Assembly: GCA_009786925.1 (NCBI GenBank)
Contig: WRGY01000122.1
Span: forward strand, 1-48,987
Length of the DNA stretch: 48,987 bases
DNA from: Defluviitaleaceae bacterium
Lineage (GTDB): Bacteria; Bacillota; Clostridia; Lachnospirales; WQUN01
Direction: 5' to 3'
Both the position numbers and the translations under genes were made by a program. Positions 9,525-17,449 of this stretch are shown in pieces (positions within the stretch are counted from its first letter, which is position 1; each line of letters begins with the position of its first letter). Below the pieces are notes generated by a model that did not search any database, was not told the origin of the DNA, and saw only the letters and a list, made by a program, of their open reading frames with translations.

Positions 9525-10361
9525 ATGTTTAATTTAGTAGTAGACAGTGGTTGTGATGTCAGCAAGGAACTCATCGAGGGTGATAACATCACCCTGACTC
9601 ACATTCCGCTTAATATGCAAGTTGAGGACAAAGTTTTTGTCGACAGTGACGATGTGAATCTCGACGAATATATGTCCGCAATGGAAGCCAGCAAAATCGC
9701 TGTTAAAACTTCTGCGCCTTCACCCAGCTTATTCTTTGAGCAATATAAAAAGGGTGATGATGTTTTTGTCATTACCCTTTCAAGCAAGCTAAGTGCAACT
9801 TATCAAAGCGCAATGTCTGCAAAAGACATGTATGTCGAAGAATGTGGCAAAAAGTTTATACATGTATTTGACTCCATGACTGCCGCTATAGGCGAAGGCG
9901 TAATCGCTATGAAAATCGCAGAGCTTGCCAAACTCGGTGCAGGCGCGACAGAAATCGTAGAACAGGTAAATGCCTACATCCGCGACATGAACACATACTT
10001 TATCCTCGACAAATTTGACAACCTGGTAAAAACAGGCCGCGTAAAACCCTACATCGCAAAAGCCGCCTCCTTTTTAAATGTAAAACCCATCTGTGGTGAA
10101 GAAAACGGCGAGATAAAAATGATTGACAAAGCACGCGGCTACACAAAGGCAGTAAAAAAACTTGTTCAAATTATAAAGGAAAACACACCGGACATTGAAA
10201 ACAGAGTAATAGGAATCACCCATGTAAAAGCCTACGAAAAAGCCCTCGAACTAAAAGAAGAACTACTCTCGCACCTGAAAGCGAAGGACATAATCATCCA
10301 AGAATGCAGAGGCATAACAACAACATATGCCAACCGTGGCGGGGTAGTTGTAGCATTGTAA
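9525..10361 (+). CDS. DegV family fatty-acid-binding protein
   Basis: This 278-residue protein has the DegV layout. It has an N-terminal VVDSGCDVSKEL block, then PLNMQVEDKVFVDSDDV, TSAPSPSLFFEQY, the VITLSSKLSATYQSA loop (the serine region that holds the lipid carboxylate in DegV/FakB proteins), and a C-terminal domain with THVKAYEKA. Family members bind a single fatty acid; FakB members present it to the kinase FakA, but no fakA is present here. It is the third gene of the pfkA-pyk transcript, has a GGAGG site just ahead of the ATG, and is followed by an intrinsic terminator. Confidence 0.9.
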   Translation: MFNLVVDSGCDVSKELIEGDNITLTHIPLNMQVEDKVFVDSDDVNLDEYMSAMEASKIAVKTSAPSPSLFFEQYKKGDDVFVITLSSKLSATYQSAMSAKDMYVEECGKKFIHVFDSMTAAIGEGVIAMKIAELAKLGAGATEIVEQVNAYIRDMNTYFILDKFDNLVKTGRVKPYIAKAASFLNVKPICGEENGEIKMIDKARGYTKAVKKLVQIIKENTPDIENRVIGITHVKAYEKALELKEELLSHLKAKDIIIQECRGITTTYANRGGVVVAL

Positions 10362-10375
10362 AAAACATTTTTATC

Positions 10376-10407
10376 GGGGTTGCCTCATTAAGAGCAACCC
10401 TGTTTTT
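10376..10407 (+). terminator. Intrinsic terminator after the pfkA-pyk-degV operon
   Basis: A perfect 7-bp stem GGGTTGC/GCAACCC (10377-10383 with 10394-10400) encloses a 10-base loop and is followed by TGTTTTT. It lies 15 bases after the degV stop and before the next promoter. Confidence 0.85.
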
Positions 10408-10426
10408 ACATAATATGACAAAAAGC

Positions 10427-10455
10427 TTGCATTTTTTTACAGGATGTGGTATATT
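10427..10455 (+). promoter_or_regulatory. Promoter of the abrB-like/ABC exporter operon
   Basis: TTGCAT and TATATT are separated by exactly 17 bases, and the -10 element ends 36 bases before the abrB-like ATG. It lies between the upstream terminator and the gene, so it plausibly drives the whole four-gene operon. Confidence 0.7.
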
Positions 10456-10491
10456 CCTCCTGCAAATAACAAAATTTTGGGGGGAATTACC

Positions 10492-10746
10492 ATGAAAGCA
10501 ACCGGGATCACAAGGAAAGTAGATGAGCTGGGCAGGATTGTCATACCTGTAGAGCTTCGGAGGATGCTTAGCATCAAAGATAAAGACTATTTGGAACTTT
10601 TTGTAAACGAGGATACTATTGTCCTCAGGAAGTATGACCCTGCTTGTATTTTTACCGGTGCGGCAGATGAACTCATTGAGTTTAATGGGCGGAGAGTATC
10701 TAAGGTAGCAATTGCGGAGTTGGCCAAAGCTGCGGGTCTAATTTGA
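10492..10746 (+). CDS. AbrB/SpoVT-type transition-state regulator
   Basis: This 84-residue protein begins MKATGITRKVDELGRIVIP, the swapped-hairpin DNA-binding domain shared by AbrB, Abh and the SpoVT N-terminus. A C-terminal tail (DPACIFTGAADELIEFNGRRVS) resembles the AbrB C-terminal multimerisation region. It has a run of G at 10479-10484 as ribosome binding site; an earlier in-frame start would overlap the -10 region. Its TGA overlaps the start codon of the downstream ABC ATPase, which suggests that the regulator and the exporter are co-expressed and that AbrB may control its own operon. The target genes cannot be read from sequence. Confidence 0.9.
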   Translation: MKATGITRKVDELGRIVIPVELRRMLSIKDKDYLELFVNEDTIVLRKYDPACIFTGAADELIEFNGRRVSKVAIAELAKAAGLI

Positions 10747-11540
10747 TTGTATTAAAAGGAATCACAAAATCTTTCCGCGTGGCCAAGCGTCACGCGGGAT
10801 TTTTGCGTGCCGTCGGCGCGCTTTTTTCGCGTGAATACGAAACGATTTATGCTTTGCGTGATGTTAGCTTCGAGGTGGGCGGCGGAGAAATGGTTGGTTA
10901 CATAGGCCCTAATGGAGCAGGAAAAAGCACGACAATCAAAATCATGTGCGGAGTGCTTACGCCGGATGGAGGTGAGTGTGTGGTCAATGGACGTGTGCCT
11001 TGGCGGCACAGGGTCACACATGTACGAGATATAGGCGTGGTTTTTGGGCAGAGGAGCCAGCTTTGGTGGGATGTACCTATCATCGACAGCTTTGAGCTGA
11101 TAAGGGATATTTACAAAACACCGCAAAGTATTTATAAAAAAAATCTTGATGAACTGACAGAAATTTTGGAGCTTGGGGAAATCTTAAAAACACCTGCACG
11201 CAGTCTTAGCCTCGGCCAAAGAATGAGATGCGAAATCGTAGGGAGTCTGTTGCATAATCCCAAAATTTTGTTTCTTGATGAGCCAACAATCGGACTAGAC
11301 GCAGTCTCCAAGATTGCAGTACGTGAGTTTATCCGCAGGCTAAACAAAGAACGCGGCACTACGGTTTTGCTCACCACTCACGACATGCAGGATATAGAGG
11401 CTTTGGCTTCACGAATAATTTTGATTGGCAAGGGAGAAGTACTGCTGGATGGCGGCCTTGATGACCTTCGTGAGCGTGCGCCCTATAATGCAAATGCCGA
11501 AGAAGCCGTCGCCGCATTATATAGGGAATATGAGATATGA
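10743..11540 (+). CDS. ABC transporter ATP-binding protein (ABC-2 export type)
   Basis: This 265-residue nucleotide-binding subunit carries Walker A GPNGAGKST, a Q-loop in GVVFGQRSQL, signature LSLGQRMR, Walker B ILFLDEPTIGLD and the switch His in LLTTHDMQ. I accept the TTG start at 10743 because it overlaps the abrB-like stop (TTGA), matches the normal N-terminus of the family, and no better start follows. It works with the next two membrane genes as an exporter; the family resembles the DUF990-associated ATPases (ABC2_membrane_6) of unknown or drug-like substrate. Downstream coupling to permease 1 is by ATGA overlap. Confidence 0.9.
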   Translation: MIVLKGITKSFRVAKRHAGFLRAVGALFSREYETIYALRDVSFEVGGGEMVGYIGPNGAGKSTTIKIMCGVLTPDGGECVVNGRVPWRHRVTHVRDIGVVFGQRSQLWWDVPIIDSFELIRDIYKTPQSIYKKNLDELTEILELGEILKTPARSLSLGQRMRCEIVGSLLHNPKILFLDEPTIGLDAVSKIAVREFIRRLNKERGTTVLLTTHDMQDIEALASRIILIGKGEVLLDGGLDDLRERAPYNANAEEAVAALYREYEI

Positions 11541-12340
11541 GACCTTTTTTTGCATTGTTTCGAATTCGGTTTGCTAATTCTTTGCAATATCGTGTAGCGG
11601 CGATTGCAGGATTAGCCACGCAGTTTGCTTGGGGTTTTATGTATATTTTAGCGTTCAGAGCTTTTTATGCAGAAAATCCTGCCGCGTTCCCGATGACCAT
11701 GGAACAAACAATCTCTTATATATGGTTGCAACAGGCGTTTGTTGCATTATTTTTTATCTGGTTCTGGGAAAGTAGCATTATTGAGTCTGTGGAAAGCGGA
11801 AGCATCGCCTACGAAATGGTACGCCCCATAGATTTATATGGCAAGTGGGTGGTAACAGCGGCGGCGACTCGAATTTCTCGATGCATATTGCGAGCCACGC
11901 CTATCTTGGCGATTGCATTGATTTTGCCTGTACAGTTTCGGCTGTCGGCAGATATGGGACCGGCCGCAGCAGGGCTGTTTTTGGTCAGCGTAACCTTGAG
12001 CCTTGGGGTAGTGTTAGCATTCTCTATGCTGGTATATATGTCGGCATTTTATACAATCAATAGTATGGGCGTGAGGATTATGGTAGCCGTCGGCGCGGAT
12101 TTTTTAGCTGGTGGATATATACCTATTCCGTTTTTTCCGGAAATATTACGTAGAATTGTTGAGCATTCACCCTTTGGAGCCATGCAAAACATGCCGCTAC
12201 TCATTTTTAGCGGATATTTGCGCGGAGCAGATTTGGCCAGAGGAATGAGCTTGCAGATATTTTGGCTTGTTGCGCTTGTCTTGATGGGGCGTGCAATTAT
12301 GACACGAGCATTGCGACGAGTTGTGACACAGGGGGGCTAA
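11537..12340 (+). CDS. ABC-2 type permease subunit 1 (DUF990/ABC2_membrane_6-like)
   Basis: This 267-residue membrane protein has about six hydrophobic segments, for example AAIAGLATQFAWGFMYILAF near the start, FVALFFIWFWES, and a long C-terminal hydrophobic helix. The pattern of YRVAAIAGL then 'YEMVRPIDLYGKWV' around residue 95 is typical of the paired permeases encoded after an exporter ATPase. Its ATG overlaps the ATPase stop codon by four bases, so the subunits are translationally coupled. It probably forms a heterodimeric channel with the next gene. The substrate is unknown. Confidence 0.85.
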   Translation: MRPFFALFRIRFANSLQYRVAAIAGLATQFAWGFMYILAFRAFYAENPAAFPMTMEQTISYIWLQQAFVALFFIWFWESSIIESVESGSIAYEMVRPIDLYGKWVVTAAATRISRCILRATPILAIALILPVQFRLSADMGPAAAGLFLVSVTLSLGVVLAFSMLVYMSAFYTINSMGVRIMVAVGADFLAGGYIPIPFFPEILRRIVEHSPFGAMQNMPLLIFSGYLRGADLARGMSLQIFWLVALVLMGRAIMTRALRRVVTQGG

Positions 12341-12343
12341 GAT

Positions 12344-13120
12344 GTGACTCTGTATCTTAGATATGTTTCCATGCATTTTAAAAGCCAAATGCAGTATAAG
12401 GTATCCTTCTTTTTTACTGCGATAGGACAATTTTTGGTGGCGTTTGCCACTTATTTGAGTGTGCGATTTTTATTCGACCGTTTTGACTCTGTGGGTGGGT
12501 TTTCTTATGAGGAAGTGTTGCTTTGTTTTGCAGTGATTATCAGTGCGTTTTCATTGGGGGAACTATATGGACGTGGCTTTGACCGTTTTCCGCTTTTGCT
12601 TGGCAACGGCGGGTTTGACCGCGCTCTGGTACGACCACGAAATTTAGTTTTTCAAGTAATGGCCTCTCAACTTGAGTTTTCAAGAATAGGCCGAGTTGTG
12701 CAAGCTATTTTAATTTTTATTTATGTAATCCCAAGGAGCGGTATAGACTGGACATGGGATAAGGTGCTTACATTGTTACTGATGGTCGTATGTGGAAGCC
12801 TATTATTTTTTGGGCTTTTTGTTGTATATGCGGCGTTCGCTTTTTTTACTGTAGAAGGTCTGGAATTTATGAACATCCTTACAGATGGCGCAAGGGAGCA
12901 TGGGAGACTGCCATTTTCTGTGTATGGTGAAGGTGTGTTAAAGTTTTTAACCTTTGTTGTGCCGATTGCCCTCGTGCAATATTATCCTCTGCTATATATT
13001 ATCGGGCGCGAAGAGAGTCTGTTTTTTGCATTGACTCCTGTGCTGTCTTTGGTTTTTCTTTTGCCTTGCTATGCATTTTTTAGATTTGGGCTTAGGCAAT
13101 ATAAATCTACAGGGTCTTAG
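12344..13120 (+). CDS. ABC-2 type permease subunit 2 (DUF990/ABC2_membrane_6-like)
   Basis: This 258-residue membrane protein is related in plan to the preceding one: a QMQYKVSFFFTAIGQFLVAF first helix, a 'FDRALVRPRNLVFQVM' cytoplasmic motif near residue 85 equivalent to the 'VRPIDLY' motif of subunit 1, and about six membrane spans. The start is a GTG three bases after the previous stop, behind a GGGGGG run. It completes a three-component exporter. Its stop is only three bases from the end of the convergent ylbJ-like gene, leaving no room for a conventional terminator outside the coding ends. Confidence 0.85.
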   Translation: MTLYLRYVSMHFKSQMQYKVSFFFTAIGQFLVAFATYLSVRFLFDRFDSVGGFSYEEVLLCFAVIISAFSLGELYGRGFDRFPLLLGNGGFDRALVRPRNLVFQVMASQLEFSRIGRVVQAILIFIYVIPRSGIDWTWDKVLTLLLMVVCGSLLFFGLFVVYAAFAFFTVEGLEFMNILTDGAREHGRLPFSVYGEGVLKFLTFVVPIALVQYYPLLYIIGREESLFFALTPVLSLVFLLPCYAFFRFGLRQYKSTGS

Positions 13121-13123
13121 CCC

Positions 13124-14068
13124 TTATATCAAACCCATGAATATCCATAAAACCGCACAAATCACTGCCGAAATCACCCCATGCAAAAACTTTGCAAAAA
13201 TATACGTATGTATTTTAATGCCTGTCTCTGCAATAAAATGAAAAGTTTGTGCATGTACAGAAAATCCGCCAAACGCTATCACAAAAGCCGCCGCCGCAAG
13301 TGTAGTCGTACTCGGCACGAGCGATGAAATCCTCCGCGCCCCGCTTGTCACCTCTACCAACCCACCTACCACTCCGCCAAAAATAGTATCATCGGACAAA
13401 CCCACCACATCAAAAACAGATATAACCACGCTAAAAAAAATAATCAAACCTCCGATAACGGTAATTGAGTCCATCGAACTTTTAACGGCTTCTCCGAGTA
13501 TTCTTCCCGCGGAATGCACGTTTGGTCTCGTACTTTCTCTTTTTTCACCCTGAGATAAAGTAGAATTATTTCTCGACTTCAAGAGAAAACCAACAGACAA
13601 AGCCCCTAAAACATGGGATAGCCATAAAACATAACCGACCCTCGTGCTATTAAACATCCCCACCCCTACCGCCCCTAGTATAAAAAGCGGACCTGCATTG
13701 TTGCAAAATGATAATAAATGTTGTGCTTGTCGCGTGTTCAACTGGTTTTCGCGGTACAAATCTGATACTGTTTTTGCACCCATGGGATACCCGCTGGTGA
13801 GACCGGTTACAAGGCCAAAACCCGCCGCACCCGGCAGACTAAAAAATCGACGCATAAAAGGTGCAAAAAATCGCGCCAAATATCCCGAAAAACCTAACAT
13901 AATCAGCATGTTTGTGACTATCATAAACGGCAAAAGCGACGGCAGTACATTGTTAAACCACAGCAACAAACCCTCACGCGCCGCCGCCAAAACAATTTGT
14001 GGAAATATTAACAAGAAAATATTGAATATTGCTAACAAAATTGCTATAATCAAAAAAACACGTCCCAA
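13124..14068 (-). CDS. ylbJ: YlbJ-like sporulation integral membrane protein
   Basis: This 314-residue polytopic protein carries nucleoside-recognition/gate-like motifs typical of YlbJ: WFNNVLPSLLPFMIVTNMLI, GLTSGYPMGAKTVSDLY and LLSFCNNAGPLFILGAVGVG. In Bacillus, YlbJ is needed in the mother cell during spore cortex formation, but the transported molecule is uncertain. The protein is shorter than the ~400 residues of B. subtilis YlbJ. The start is unsure: the frame opens with TTG at 14068 without a clear ribosome binding site. The gene is divergent from the HlyD-like gene, whose promoter lies within this coding sequence. The symbol is given by similarity only. Confidence 0.75.
   Translation of the reverse strand: MGRVFLIIAILLAIFNIFLLIFPQIVLAAAREGLLLWFNNVLPSLLPFMIVTNMLIMLGFSGYLARFFAPFMRRFFSLPGAAGFGLVTGLTSGYPMGAKTVSDLYRENQLNTRQAQHLLSFCNNAGPLFILGAVGVGMFNSTRVGYVLWLSHVLGALSVGFLLKSRNNSTLSQGEKRESTRPNVHSAGRILGEAVKSSMDSITVIGGLIIFFSVVISVFDVVGLSDDTIFGGVVGGLVEVTSGARRISSLVPSTTTLAAAAFVIAFGGFSVHAQTFHFIAETGIKIHTYIFAKFLHGVISAVICAVLWIFMGLI
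14022..14050 (+). promoter_or_regulatory. Promoter for the division-gene cluster
   Basis: TTGAAT and TATAAT are separated by 17 bases on the plus strand. The -10 element is 60 bases upstream of the HlyD-like start and lies antisense within the first codons of the ylbJ-like gene, so transcription of the two genes may interfere. Confidence 0.65.
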
Positions 14069-14110
14069 AATTTTAATATTTTGTTAACATATAGAGCGGT
14101 TATTTAAAAA

Positions 14111-15775
14111 ATGAAAGTTGGCACATATATGGCAAACAGGCGACCACCACAAGACCGAGGCGGCGGGAATAGACGCAGACCTCCACAGGTCGAAGATTAT
14201 GAATATGGACGTGTGTATATGGAACAACCACGCCCTCCTCGCCCACCAAGGAGACGTGTGCCTCATCCCGCCGCACCTCCGAGACCACAACGCATGAAGG
14301 CACCACGCCGCAGAGCAATGTCAACCTCCGCAAAAGCTGTAATTGGTTTGTTTTTTGGGTTTGTCGTAGCGTATATGGCACTTAGAGCTTACGGATTCTT
14401 TACCCAAGATGTTGATATGATGACACTTAGGCTGGGCAATATGGAAATGCAACAATCCATTCCGGGAATGATAGTGAGGTATGAAGAAGTTTTCCACGCT
14501 AACCGCGACGGGCGCGTGGTTTTTGCGGTACAAGAGTTTGACCGTGTGCGTGAAGGAGTAGCCGTAGCAAGCATACAGGACATCGAAGCAGTCCACCGCA
14601 ATGAGCAAGAGCGCGCACGACTTCAGCAAGAAATCATGAATGTACACAGTATGCGGCACGCCACACCGGCAGACCCACTTATTGAGCGCGTAAACGCAAA
14701 CCTACGCAATATCATGAGCCGCAACATGCACCACCATATGCAATCCAATCTATCGGACAAATACGCATTGCTGGATACGCTTACACAAATCACACGCAAC
14801 CGAAACGACATGATAATAGAAGAATCTCTGCATATGCGTAATGAGCTGAGTCGTAGGCATGGAGTTCTTACGGCACAGCGAGAGTTAAGCTCCGATTATC
14901 TTTATGCGTCGCACAGCGGCATTATGTCCACCGTTATAGATGGCTACGAAGAACGCTTTACTCCAAACAATATGCGCACGCTAAACCGCGAAGAAGTGCG
15001 TACCATCGTCCCCCACGAAGCTCTCATCCCCGGCCGCGAAGTAGAGGCCGGCGACGATGTATTCAAAATCGTAGGCAATACATGGTATGTAGTCGCACAT
15101 TTCCCCAATGAAATAGCACGCACATTTACTGTAGACACAGAACGACAATTCTTCTTAGAGAATGCTGTCACCGGTCGATTTGAGCGTATGCCTATGCGTA
15201 TATCCTACAAATCCGACGGCGGGCATACCCATACCCTCGTGATACTCCGCAGCACACGGAATGTTATTGAGTTTTTAAACCAACGCAATGTCAATATCCG
15301 AGTAACAGACAACGTACAAAGCGGTTTTACCGTACCTACCTCTGCTATCGCTACACGCAGGTTTTTCCGCATTCCTCTTTCGCATATACATGAAGGCGCG
15401 GGCGATGATAATTATTTTATCAATCACCGACGTGATGATGTTTTTCAGATAAAGCCGATTCATATCTCCAGACGCGATGGCACCTACGCATATATATCAG
15501 AAGATTCTCTGCTTCTTTTTCCGGGGGATATTCTAAACCCCGTGGATATTGTTGATGTTTTGCATATAGTTTCGGAGGCAGATATAGGAATAGAGCGCGG
15601 AGTGTATGTCACTACTCTCAACTATGCAAGCTTCCGCGTTTTGGATATTGACCTGGAACAACTGGAAACGGGTGGACCTATATTGATAGATCCTTCTCGC
15701 AACACAAACATACGACAATTTGATACAATCGCCATCGATGCAGCCATGGTGAGACAGGGTCAAGTAGTGCGATGA
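14111..15775 (+). CDS. HlyD-like membrane-anchored protein of the division cluster
   Basis: This 554-residue protein has a strongly basic, proline/arginine-rich cytoplasmic N-terminus (residues 1-72, with PRPPRPPRRR), one membrane span at about 76-97, and a large extracytoplasmic part. The latter includes a helical region (about 150-240) flanked by beta-rich sequence, including a lipoyl/barrel-like hybrid motif (HEALIPGREVEAGDDVFKIV), as in HlyD-family adaptors. Clostridia often carry such a gene just before the YggS-SepF-YggT genes. No partner ABC ATPase is adjacent, so a structural or envelope role rather than classical secretion is possible. The start is uncertain because 14111 has no clear site; a second ATG lies at 14129. 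Its TGA overlaps the YggS start. Confidence 0.65.
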   Translation: MKVGTYMANRRPPQDRGGGNRRRPPQVEDYEYGRVYMEQPRPPRPPRRRVPHPAAPPRPQRMKAPRRRAMSTSAKAVIGLFFGFVVAYMALRAYGFFTQDVDMMTLRLGNMEMQQSIPGMIVRYEEVFHANRDGRVVFAVQEFDRVREGVAVASIQDIEAVHRNEQERARLQQEIMNVHSMRHATPADPLIERVNANLRNIMSRNMHHHMQSNLSDKYALLDTLTQITRNRNDMIIEESLHMRNELSRRHGVLTAQRELSSDYLYASHSGIMSTVIDGYEERFTPNNMRTLNREEVRTIVPHEALIPGREVEAGDDVFKIVGNTWYVVAHFPNEIARTFTVDTERQFFLENAVTGRFERMPMRISYKSDGGHTHTLVILRSTRNVIEFLNQRNVNIRVTDNVQSGFTVPTSAIATRRFFRIPLSHIHEGAGDDNYFINHRRDDVFQIKPIHISRRDGTYAYISEDSLLLFPGDILNPVDIVDVLHIVSEADIGIERGVYVTTLNYASFRVLDIDLEQLETGGPILIDPSRNTNIRQFDTIAIDAAMVRQGQVVR

Positions 15776-16476
15776 GTACAACAAAAGAGAAAGTAGCCGC
15801 CATACACAAGGCAATCACTGACTCCGCGAAAAAATCGGGTCGCAAAGCCAGTGAAATCAGGCTTATCGGGGTAACAAAAACAGTGGACGTAGCCCGCATA
15901 AGCGAGCTTTTGGAGGCAGGAGTCACAGAAATCGGGGAAAATCGAGTCCAAGACATGCTCCCAAAATACGATTTTTTTGCAGAACGAGAAAACAAACCAA
16001 CCGAGTGGCATTTCATCGGACATCTACAAAGAAACAAGGTGAAATTTATTGCAGACAAGGTTTCGCTCATCCATTCTGTGGACTCTTTGTCACTCGCGAA
16101 AGAGATAGATAGGCATGGCACACGACTCAAAAAAACGATAAATATTTTATTAGAAATAAATATTGCGAACGAAGCCAGCAAACATGGCATACAGCCCGAC
16201 GAAATTCTCGAAATGACGAAAAACCTAGCAAACATGCGGCATGTGAGGCTTTTGGGTTTGATGTGTGTGCCGCCTTTTGTAGAAAATGCAGAAGAAAACC
16301 GCGTGTTTTTCAGAAAAATGCGAAAATTAATTGTTGACATAAATGGGTCAGGCCTGTATAGTACAAATGTAGTAGAGTTATCTATGGGCATGTCCGGTGA
16401 TTTTGCAGTAGCGATTGAAGAGGGCGCGACTATGGTTAGACTTGGGACGGCACTCTTTGGAGAGCGGCCACATTAA
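15772..16476 (+). CDS. ylmE: YggS/PLPBP family pyridoxal-phosphate homeostasis protein
   Basis: This 234-residue single-domain TIM barrel has the PLP lysine in LIGVTKTV, the EIGENRVQD block, EWHFIGHLQRNKVK, and the phosphate-binding C-terminal ELSMGMSGDFAVAIEEGATMVRLGTALFG. The family has no known catalytic reaction and buffers PLP and amino-acid balance. The position directly before sepF is the usual Bacillota ylmE position. The ATG overlaps the stop of the HlyD-like gene by four bases. Confidence 0.95.
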   Translation: MSTTKEKVAAIHKAITDSAKKSGRKASEIRLIGVTKTVDVARISELLEAGVTEIGENRVQDMLPKYDFFAERENKPTEWHFIGHLQRNKVKFIADKVSLIHSVDSLSLAKEIDRHGTRLKKTINILLEINIANEASKHGIQPDEILEMTKNLANMRHVRLLGLMCVPPFVENAEENRVFFRKMRKLIVDINGSGLYSTNVVELSMGMSGDFAVAIEEGATMVRLGTALFGERPH

Positions 16477-16497
16477 ATTTGGGGAGGTTCCAAAACG

Positions 16498-17076
16498 ATG
16501 GCAGGATTTTTAAAAAAATTAAGTGAGAAATTATCAAACAAAATGCTTGCGCCCGGTGCAGAAGAGCATGATGGTTATTACGATGACTATGATGACAGAA
16601 GCTACTATGAAGACGACTATGACGACTATGATGACGAGCCGGAGCAATTGCAGGTGCGCTATACACAACGTAGCCAGCAACCCGCTCGAAAATCTAAAGC
16701 TACATCCTCATCCAGCTCACGTACGACTTCTTCCCGCAAAGACAATGTTTATGGCTTTGCAGGTGCTATAAATGTGCACAAACAATCGGAATCCTTTATT
16801 ATGCACCCAAAAAGCATGGAGGATGCCGTAGAAATAGGCTCACATGTACGTAGCGGCAGGATGTGCATCGTAGACCTTACAGGTGTCCCTACTGCCGAAG
16901 CACAACGTATAGCGGACTATCTGTGCGGCAATACCGATGCACTCGACGGCGCAATCAACCGCATTAACAATACAATGATTACCGTTTCGCCGCCAAACCA
17001 TCGCGTGATGAGCGACTACCGCGAAGAAAGCCCCTTCGAAGCCTCTTTCTTTTCAAAAAAAGCGGCGGCTAACTAA
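16498..17076 (+). CDS. sepF: Cell division protein SepF
   Basis: This 192-residue protein has an N-terminal amphipathic membrane anchor (MAGFLKKLSEKLSNKML), a low-complexity Asp/Tyr linker at residues 25-48 (repeated YDDYDD units), a Ser/Arg-rich stretch, and a C-terminal SepF core from about residue 83 (VYGFAGAINVHKQSESF through ADYLCGNTDALDGAI). SepF binds the FtsZ tail and tethers the Z-ring to the membrane. The DNA of the linker is visibly repetitive (GAYGACTAYGA units) and may vary in length between strains. GGGGAGG precedes the ATG. Confidence 0.95.
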   Translation: MAGFLKKLSEKLSNKMLAPGAEEHDGYYDDYDDRSYYEDDYDDYDDEPEQLQVRYTQRSQQPARKSKATSSSSSRTTSSRKDNVYGFAGAINVHKQSESFIMHPKSMEDAVEIGSHVRSGRMCIVDLTGVPTAEAQRIADYLCGNTDALDGAINRINNTMITVSPPNHRVMSDYREESPFEASFFSKKAAAN

Positions 17077-17096
17077 TTGACAGATAGGACTCGCAG

Positions 17097-17378
17097 ATGA
17101 TTTTTGCTCTGATACGCACCATTGACTTGTTTTTTACGATACTCTATATAATGCTCTTTGCACGCATTATACTTTCGTGGTTTCCAATGGCAAACAACAG
17201 ATTGCTCGATTTGCTTTATGCTTTTACTGAGCCTGTTCTTGCACCCATTCGCAAGTTGGTACACCGCTCTCCCCTAGGTGGCCCGGGAATGGTTTTGGAT
17301 TTTTCGCCACTTATTGCATTCATACTGATAAGACTCGTAAATAACTTTTTAACAAATTTTTTGCGCGGTTTCTTATAA
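17097..17378 (+). CDS. ylmG: YggT/YlmG family membrane protein
   Basis: This 93-residue protein has two hydrophobic segments (about 3-26 and 60-85) joined by the family loop LLYAFTEPVLAPIRKL. YlmG proteins sit beside sepF in Gram-positive bacteria and are linked to division and envelope organisation. It starts 20 bases after sepF. The S4-domain ylmH and divIVA genes that commonly follow are absent; instead a hairpin and a cupin gene come next. Confidence 0.92.
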   Translation: MIFALIRTIDLFFTILYIMLFARIILSWFPMANNRLLDLLYAFTEPVLAPIRKLVHRSPLGGPGMVLDFSPLIAFILIRLVNNFLTNFLRGFL

Positions 17379-17398
17379 AATGGATTAACAAAAACTCA

Positions 17399-17445
17399 CA
17401 TGCCTCCATATGATACAAGTATAGCTTATATCATATGGAGGCATG
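17399..17445. promoter_or_regulatory. Perfect 17-bp inverted repeat covering the cupin ribosome binding site
   Basis: CATGCCTCCATATGATA at 17399-17415 is the exact complement of 17429-17445, with a 13-base loop. The right arm contains GGAGG (17437-17441), which is the ribosome binding site for the cupin ATG at 17450. In RNA the hairpin would bury that site; it is followed by TTTT, so it may also terminate the ylmG transcript. As DNA it could be an operator. Confidence 0.8.
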
Positions 17446-17449
17446 TTTT

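Noticed and set aside
10376-10388. 13-base match GGGGTTGCCTCAT shared with 23466-23478
   Set aside because: Matches of 13 bases are expected by chance in a window of this size, and one copy is part of an ordinary terminator stem.
14111-15775. HlyD-like gene as part of a type I secretion or efflux system
   Set aside because: No ABC ATPase or outer partner is adjacent; the neighbours are division genes and the cytoplasmic basic tail is unusual for an adaptor.
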